From a bacterium 1xD42-87 (GTDB lineage Bacteria; Bacillota; Clostridia; Lachnospirales; Lachnospiraceae): a stretch of 64,000 nucleotides of DNA. The stretch spans positions 186,001-250,000 of the forward strand of contig RAYM01000010.1 of assembly GCA_003611805.1 (NCBI GenBank), read 5' to 3'. Below, one piece after another: positions 60,584 through 64,000 of the stretch; position 1 is the stretch's first letter, and the number at the start of each line of letters is the position of its first letter. Under the pieces are notes generated by a model. That model had not been told where the DNA came from. It worked only from the letters and a program-made list of their open reading frames with translations, and ran no database searches. Position numbers and translations under genes: made by a program.

Positions 60584-60757
60584 ATGGAGGTTCGCCCGAT
60601 CAGAGAAAAATATAATTTTTTCCAGTCAGAAAGCGAGGCGATAGCAGGACTGGAATCGTCTGTAGCAGCGCTTCGATACTTGTCGGACAGTTTGTTGCCG
60701 GAAGAACACAGGGAAGAAGCCATTGGCAGGGTGATTGCGGGAATAGGAATGGATTGA
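60584..60757 (+). CDS. Small unrecognised protein (57 aa)
   Basis: The frame reads MEVRPIREKYNFFQSESEAI and ends RVIAGIGMD. It is amphipathic and helical, with good codon usage (SVAALRYLSDSLLPEEHREE), so it looks real or recently real. There is no clear ribosome site. It ends 1 bp before the -35 box of the next promoter. It could be the tail of a lost larger gene. Confidence 0.45.
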   Translation: MEVRPIREKYNFFQSESEAIAGLESSVAALRYLSDSLLPEEHREEAIGRVIAGIGMD

Positions 60758-60758
60758 C

Positions 60759-60815
60759 TTGACATACGGTTATAACTGTAGTATATTACCAGCAGAACTA
60801 CATAAATGTAGGTCT
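60759..60815 (+). promoter_or_regulatory. Promoter with third BlaI box
   Basis: TTGACA (60759-60764), 17 bp and TATATT (60782-60787) exactly repeat the promoter at 57973. AGAACTACAT-AA-ATGTAGGTCT (60794-60815) matches the core of the 58002 palindrome with 9 of 10 paired positions kept, and its centre lies 17 bp after the -10, as it does there. It should be bound by the same BlaI. Confidence 0.75.
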
Positions 60816-60943
60816 GTGGGATTTTATCATTTTACAATCTACAATAATTAAAAAGGAGATGAAAAAAGACAATAAGTATATGCAAAGGAAACTGTGAAAA
60901 GGAACTTAAGATGTCTGATGTATTTAAAAAGTGAGGAAAGAAT

Positions 60944-61567
60944 ATGAGTAAAAAAATTGGCTTGCTAAAAAGCATTGGTGCATTGTGCTCGATAGTATTA
61001 TTATCGGGAACGGTTACTTCACCGACAGTATTTGCAGCTGAAAGTATGTGCACAGCAGATACCGGTACGGGAAGTGAAGCAGCTGTGTATGCAGGTGATG
61101 AGCTTTCGGCAGAAATGGATGGATTTTATAGACATATGTTATTTGACGATACTCTTCAAGAAGGAGAAGAACGTGTTCTTGGAATGCTGAACGGAGAGAA
61201 ATTTTGTGTGCGGGTAACAGATGTTACAGAATCTTCACCTTCCGCATATGCAGCTACATCAACAACCTCAAAGGTATTTACTTTTTATAAGGAAAATGCC
61301 TTGGGTGTGAAGAAAGATGTATTAAAGGTAACATCGGAATGCGAATGGATAAAAGGAAGTAAAATTGTTAATTTGACGTGCACATATACTAAATTGGTAT
61401 CGGATATATCCTGTTCGTGGAACGATAAATATAATAGCGCAACTGATTTAATTCATACTCTTGGATTAAATGTAACATATAATGGAGGATCGGGTATTAT
61501 TTATTTTGGAGCAAACTTAAGTTTGGATAGGCAAACACTTACCTTGAAGTGCTCCGAAGATTTTTGA
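60944..61567 (+). CDS. Secreted protein of unknown function (207 aa)
   Basis: A typical signal peptide: KK, then LLKSIGALCSIVLLSG, then cleavage near VFA-AES (about residue 31). The mature part is about 175 residues, beta-rich with four Cys (CTADTG, FCVRVTD, ECEWIKG, LTCTYT, plus SCSWND and KCSEDF near the end). No domain is recognised. AGGAAAG precedes the ATG. A BlaI-type box lies in its promoter, which makes it a candidate output of the M56-BlaI module. It overlaps the next gene by 19 bp. Confidence 0.7.
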   Translation: MSKKIGLLKSIGALCSIVLLSGTVTSPTVFAAESMCTADTGTGSEAAVYAGDELSAEMDGFYRHMLFDDTLQEGEERVLGMLNGEKFCVRVTDVTESSPSAYAATSTTSKVFTFYKENALGVKKDVLKVTSECEWIKGSKIVNLTCTYTKLVSDISCSWNDKYNSATDLIHTLGLNVTYNGGSGIIYFGANLSLDRQTLTLKCSEDF

Positions 61568-61953
61568 GCACTAAAAAAATTTTGGGCTCTTTAGGGGGCT
61601 TTGTTCTTATCATAGGGGTAATAGTAATGGGTATTATGATAAGAGCAGGTAGCTCTTTACAAAAAAAGGAGATGGAGCATAGTTATTGTATAGATAATTT
61701 AAATTCAAGCCTTGATAAGGATAGCTTATACTACGATTACATAATAGAAATGTTAGTTGAAGAGCTCAAAGAAAAGAGTGGGGTTGCGGATTGTAAAATT
61801 AGGATAAATTATTCAAATGGTGATATCCTTTCCGCTAATATCAGCGTAGTTGCCGGGGCTGATGAGAATAATATTTCAGAAACAGATATGCTGGATTATG
61901 TTTCTCAAGCATTAGGGATTCCTACAGAAAATATTGAATTATCCTATGATTAA
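61549..61953 (+). CDS. Single-pass membrane protein, SpoIIIAF-like in layout (134 aa)
   Basis: A GTG-started frame with one N-terminal helix (LGSLGGFVLIIGVIVMGIMI), followed by about 100 outer residues: YYDYIIEMLVEELKEKSGVA, DCKIRINYSNGDILSANISV and YVSQALGIPTENIELSYD. The pattern of a helix, a V.DC.I...Y strand and a final helix resembles SpoIIIAF/AG-type domains, but this is only a resemblance. It overlaps the secreted protein gene, so the two are coupled. A TTG at 61564 is an alternative start. Confidence 0.6.
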   Translation: MLRRFLSTKKILGSLGGFVLIIGVIVMGIMIRAGSSLQKKEMEHSYCIDNLNSSLDKDSLYYDYIIEMLVEELKEKSGVADCKIRINYSNGDILSANISVVAGADENNISETDMLDYVSQALGIPTENIELSYD

Positions 61954-61981
61954 AGTAATATTGTATTCAAATATGGAGAAG

Positions 61982-62018
61982 GGTCAGACATCAGATTATA
62001 TTGCAGTCTGACCTTTTT
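61982..62018 (+). terminator. Intrinsic terminator after the membrane protein gene
   Basis: GGTCAGAC (61982-61989) pairs with GTCTGACC (62006-62013), 16-base loop, then TTTTT (62014-62018). The right half belongs to the inverted repeat arm at 61986-62047. Confidence 0.8.
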
Positions 62019-62047
62019 GCTATTTATGAGACAGGGTGAAACTTTTT
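61986..62047 (-). repeat. Right arm of 62-bp imperfect inverted repeat
   Basis: Partner of 60468-60529 in opposite orientation (49 of 62 positions). It includes the T-run side of the terminator at 61982. Confidence 0.75.
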
Positions 62048-62111
62048 GCGGGAGCAGACAGTGAAAACATGGGCAAAACAGATTGCACGCACAGAAAATG
62101 CCCAAAAAGGT

Positions 62112-62138
62112 TAAGAAACCGTCCAACCATGCCGAAAT
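62112..62138 (+). promoter_or_regulatory. Possible sigma-D (flagellar) promoter
   Basis: TAAG (62112-62115), a 15-bp spacer and GCCGAAAT (62131-62138) resemble the sigma-28/SigD consensus TAAA-N15-GCCGATAT. The downstream gene encodes a protein family linked to motility, which fits. However, a terminator-like hairpin lies between this site and the gene. Confidence 0.4.
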
Positions 62139-62139
62139 A

Positions 62140-62171
62140 AAGGGTGAATGAGAAATCATTCGCCCTTTTTT
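62140..62171 (+). terminator. Strong hairpin with U-run, possible attenuator
   Basis: AAGGGTGAATGA (62140-62151), a GAAA tetraloop and TCATTCGCCCTT (62156-62167) with a T-run to 62171. One G-U pair. It is either the second terminator of the upstream operon or an attenuator of the gene at 62218, if the sigma-D-like site is used. Confidence 0.75.
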
Positions 62172-62217
62172 GTATGATATAAAAAAGAGTACACTACATT
62201 TTGTATGAGGAAGACAT

Positions 62218-64000
62218 ATGAAGATTACGTTTGACCACAGTAACGCAAACCAAAATGTAGACAGGGCGGCAACTTCATATCGGGACACCCGGACGACCAG
62301 GACAGAGCGTGCGGGTGATTACGCATTAGACATTTCTGGCACAGTTATGGATAACAACGCTTACGGAGGTCACGGAAAGACCGCAGAAGAGGTTATGCAG
62401 GATGCGGCGGCTATTGACGTGGCCACGCAGACAGACTTTATGACAGTTATGTCTAATACTATGTCCGGGGAAGATTTTTCCCGCTTACAGCAGGAAGGCT
62501 ATCATCCCGGCGATATGGAAATTGAGGAAGTTGTCACCATTGTCGATACGATCAAGGCAGCGCTTGTCAAAGGCGGCACAGAGGTTGCGGGTTACACCGA
62601 CGACCTGGATGCGGACACTCTGGCGCAGATTACGGGAAGTCAGGCGTTCGCGCAGGAGCTTGCGGCGCAGTTTCAGGCGCACGACATTCCGCTTACAGAG
62701 GGAAATGTGCGGGCGGTGAAAGATGCCTTTGAGAGAGCCATGCAGACGGGTGAAATTGGGGAAGGCATCGTGAAATATATGGTGGAAAACCGAATGGAGC
62801 CTACCGTTGACAATCTTTATCTGGCGGATCACAGCGCGGCTACTGACAGCAGGAGACAGGCACACGGCTATTATGCCGCGGATGGCACGGGCTATTATGC
62901 GAAGAAGGCGGAGGACTATAACTGGGAGCAGCTGCGTCCGCAGATTGAGCGCGTGCTGGAAGAGGCGGGGCTTGAGATTACCGATGAAAATGTGGAGAGT
63001 GCACAGTGGCTGATCGGCGTAGGCGTACCGCTGACGGCGGAGACGATGCAGAATCTCCATGAGATCGGGCAGGCAAAGCAGCCTTGGGACAGAGAAAAGA
63101 TTCTTGCGGCGGCAGCGGCGGCGATCGCTGACGGGAAAAGACCCGGGGAGGCAAATCTTGCTGACGGCAGAAGCAGTGTGGAGCGGGCGGCAGATTATAC
63201 GGAGAGCTATGGAAAGATCAGCGATGAAGCGGTCGATCTGACGGTGGCGGAAGAAAAGCAGGTAAATCTGCGGAACCTGACCAAAGCGCAGGAGAAGATA
63301 GAGGCGGGTGAGGTGACGCAGGAAGTACCGGCGGCGGTTACCCAGAGGCGCCAGATGGAAGAAGTCAGGCTGATGATGACCATTGAAGCGAACCGGCAGC
63401 TGATGGCACGCGGTTATTCCATAGATACGACAGAGCTGGAGGAGCTGGTAGAGGCTCTGAAAAAACTGGAGCAGGAGCAGAACCAGAAACTTTTTGGAGA
63501 ACCTGACGCGGCGGCGGCAGCCGGGAAAGCGGCGCTTTACGAGGAAGTACAGATAAAGGTTTCGGAGATTCCGTATTTACCGGCGGCAGTGCTTGTACAG
63601 TATATAGACGGCACGGAAGCCTTTACGCTTGACAGTGTACATGAAAACGGCACAGCGCTTAGAAATGCGTATGCGGCGGCGAGTGAGTCCTATGAGACGC
63701 TGATGACCGCGCCAAGGGCGGATATGGGAGATTCCATCCGCAAGGCATTCCGCAATGTGGACGATATTCTCGAGGATATGGGTCTTGAGACGAGCGAGGA
63801 GAACCGCAAGGCAGTGCGGATTCTGGGCTACAACAGTATGGATATCACCGATGAGAATATGGATGCGGTGAAGAAATATGACATGGAGCTGCAGCAGACC
63901 ATCCGCAGAATGACACCAGCGGCATCTTTACAGGCGATCCGGGACGGTAAGAATCCCCTTACCATGTCCATGGAGGAATTGAACCAGTATCTGGACGAGA
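62218..64000 (+). CDS. DUF6240-type large protein (C-terminus beyond window)
   Basis: The frame is open from ATG 62218 (GAGGAAG upstream) to the window end, 594 codons without a stop. It starts MKITFDHSNANQNVDRAATS and contains repeated modules of about 100 residues: DDLDADTLAQITGSQAF, EAGLEITDENVESAQWLIGV, LGYNSMDITDENMDAVKKYD, each with a [IL]T[DE][DE]N[VM] core followed by helices and an acidic linker. This matches my memory of DUF6240 proteins found near flagellar genes in Lachnospiraceae. It may be a large hook-length or export-related protein, but this is inference. No signal peptide is present. Confidence 0.75.
   Translation, partial: MKITFDHSNANQNVDRAATSYRDTRTTRTERAGDYALDISGTVMDNNAYGGHGKTAEEVMQDAAAIDVATQTDFMTVMSNTMSGEDFSRLQQEGYHPGDMEIEEVVTIVDTIKAALVKGGTEVAGYTDDLDADTLAQITGSQAFAQELAAQFQAHDIPLTEGNVRAVKDAFERAMQTGEIGEGIVKYMVENRMEPTVDNLYLADHSAATDSRRQAHGYYAADGTGYYAKKAEDYNWEQLRPQIERVLEEAGLEITDENVESAQWLIGVGVPLTAETMQNLHEIGQAKQPWDREKILAAAAAAIADGKRPGEANLADGRSSVERAADYTESYGKISDEAVDLTVAEEKQVNLRNLTKAQEKIEAGEVTQEVPAAVTQRRQMEEVRLMMTIEANRQLMARGYSIDTTELEELVEALKKLEQEQNQKLFGEPDAAAAAGKAALYEEVQIKVSEIPYLPAAVLVQYIDGTEAFTLDSVHENGTALRNAYAAASESYETLMTAPRADMGDSIRKAFRNVDDILEDMGLETSEENRKAVRILGYNSMDITDENMDAVKKYDMELQQTIRRMTPAASLQAIRDGKNPLTMSMEELNQYLDE

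Noticed and set aside
60484..60765. 93-aa minus-strand frame
   Set aside because: It is the antisense shadow of the better 57-aa plus-strand frame and covers one inverted repeat arm and a promoter.

Overview
The window reads as chromosome of a motile Firmicute of the class Clostridia, most likely family Lachnospiraceae. The grounds are strong AGGAGG-type ribosome binding sites, TTGACA/TATAAT promoters, several BlaI/M56 and ECF-sigma/DUF4179 pairs, an EFR1-type flavodoxin-ferredoxin, CarD, flagellin and CheC/FliY-like genes, and a DUF6240-type protein that I know from flagellated Lachnospiraceae. No rRNA, CRISPR array or complete insertion sequence was seen. One tRNA (Lys, anticodon CTT) is present.

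Layout. 1-7.7 kb is a mixed set: a truncated XRE regulator, an S66 peptidase, a small Cys-rich FeoB-associated membrane protein, endonuclease IV, an esterase, a DUF1848 protein, an EFR1 protein, TetR plus GNAT, and a MerR-TipAS regulator with a 19-bp-spacer promoter. 7.9-14.2 kb is a one-directional cluster for S-adenosylhomocysteine handling (CofE-like ligase, D-2-hydroxyacid dehydrogenase, MTA/SAH deaminase, SAH hydrolase), with an EAL-HDOD gene inside it behind a leader that looks like a folded RNA. 14.3-20.2 kb is a plant-glycan locus: GH43, a GPH sugar symporter, GH5 and a divergent AraC regulator. 20.2-22.8 kb has an M18 aminopeptidase and an AraC-GyrI regulator. 22.9-27.7 kb has an ECF sigma/DUF4179 pair followed by a BlaI/M56 pair whose promoter carries an 18-bp inverted repeat.

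27.8-41.4 kb is a membrane-stress and transport region that has been rearranged. It contains a GHKL kinase remnant, two AlbA_2 (Schlafen-like) genes, a zinc phospholipase C-like gene, an ABC exporter, a two-component system split by one of the AlbA_2 genes, a MacB/Bce-like ABC ATPase with an FtsX permease, and a flagellin. An about 90-bp block of 11-bp-spaced repeats occurs twice, in front of two consecutive genes. 41.5-53.4 kb holds core genes: CheC/FliY-like, CarD, a second ECF sigma with a membrane partner, ComFB-like, an ArsP_2 permease, tRNA-Lys, TatD, KsgA, a TPR protein with a decayed AAA+ domain, and glycogen branching enzyme.

53.4-62.0 kb is accessory: a Vsr/restriction enzyme/C5-methylase module, then a second BlaI/M56 pair. 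Its putative operator recurs at two further promoters, which drive a 308-aa unknown protein and a secreted/membrane protein pair. This looks like a small local BlaI regulon with no beta-lactamase, and it is the best candidate here for an undescribed system. A transposase remnant and a 62-bp imperfect inverted repeat lie in the same stretch. The window ends inside a large DUF6240-type gene.
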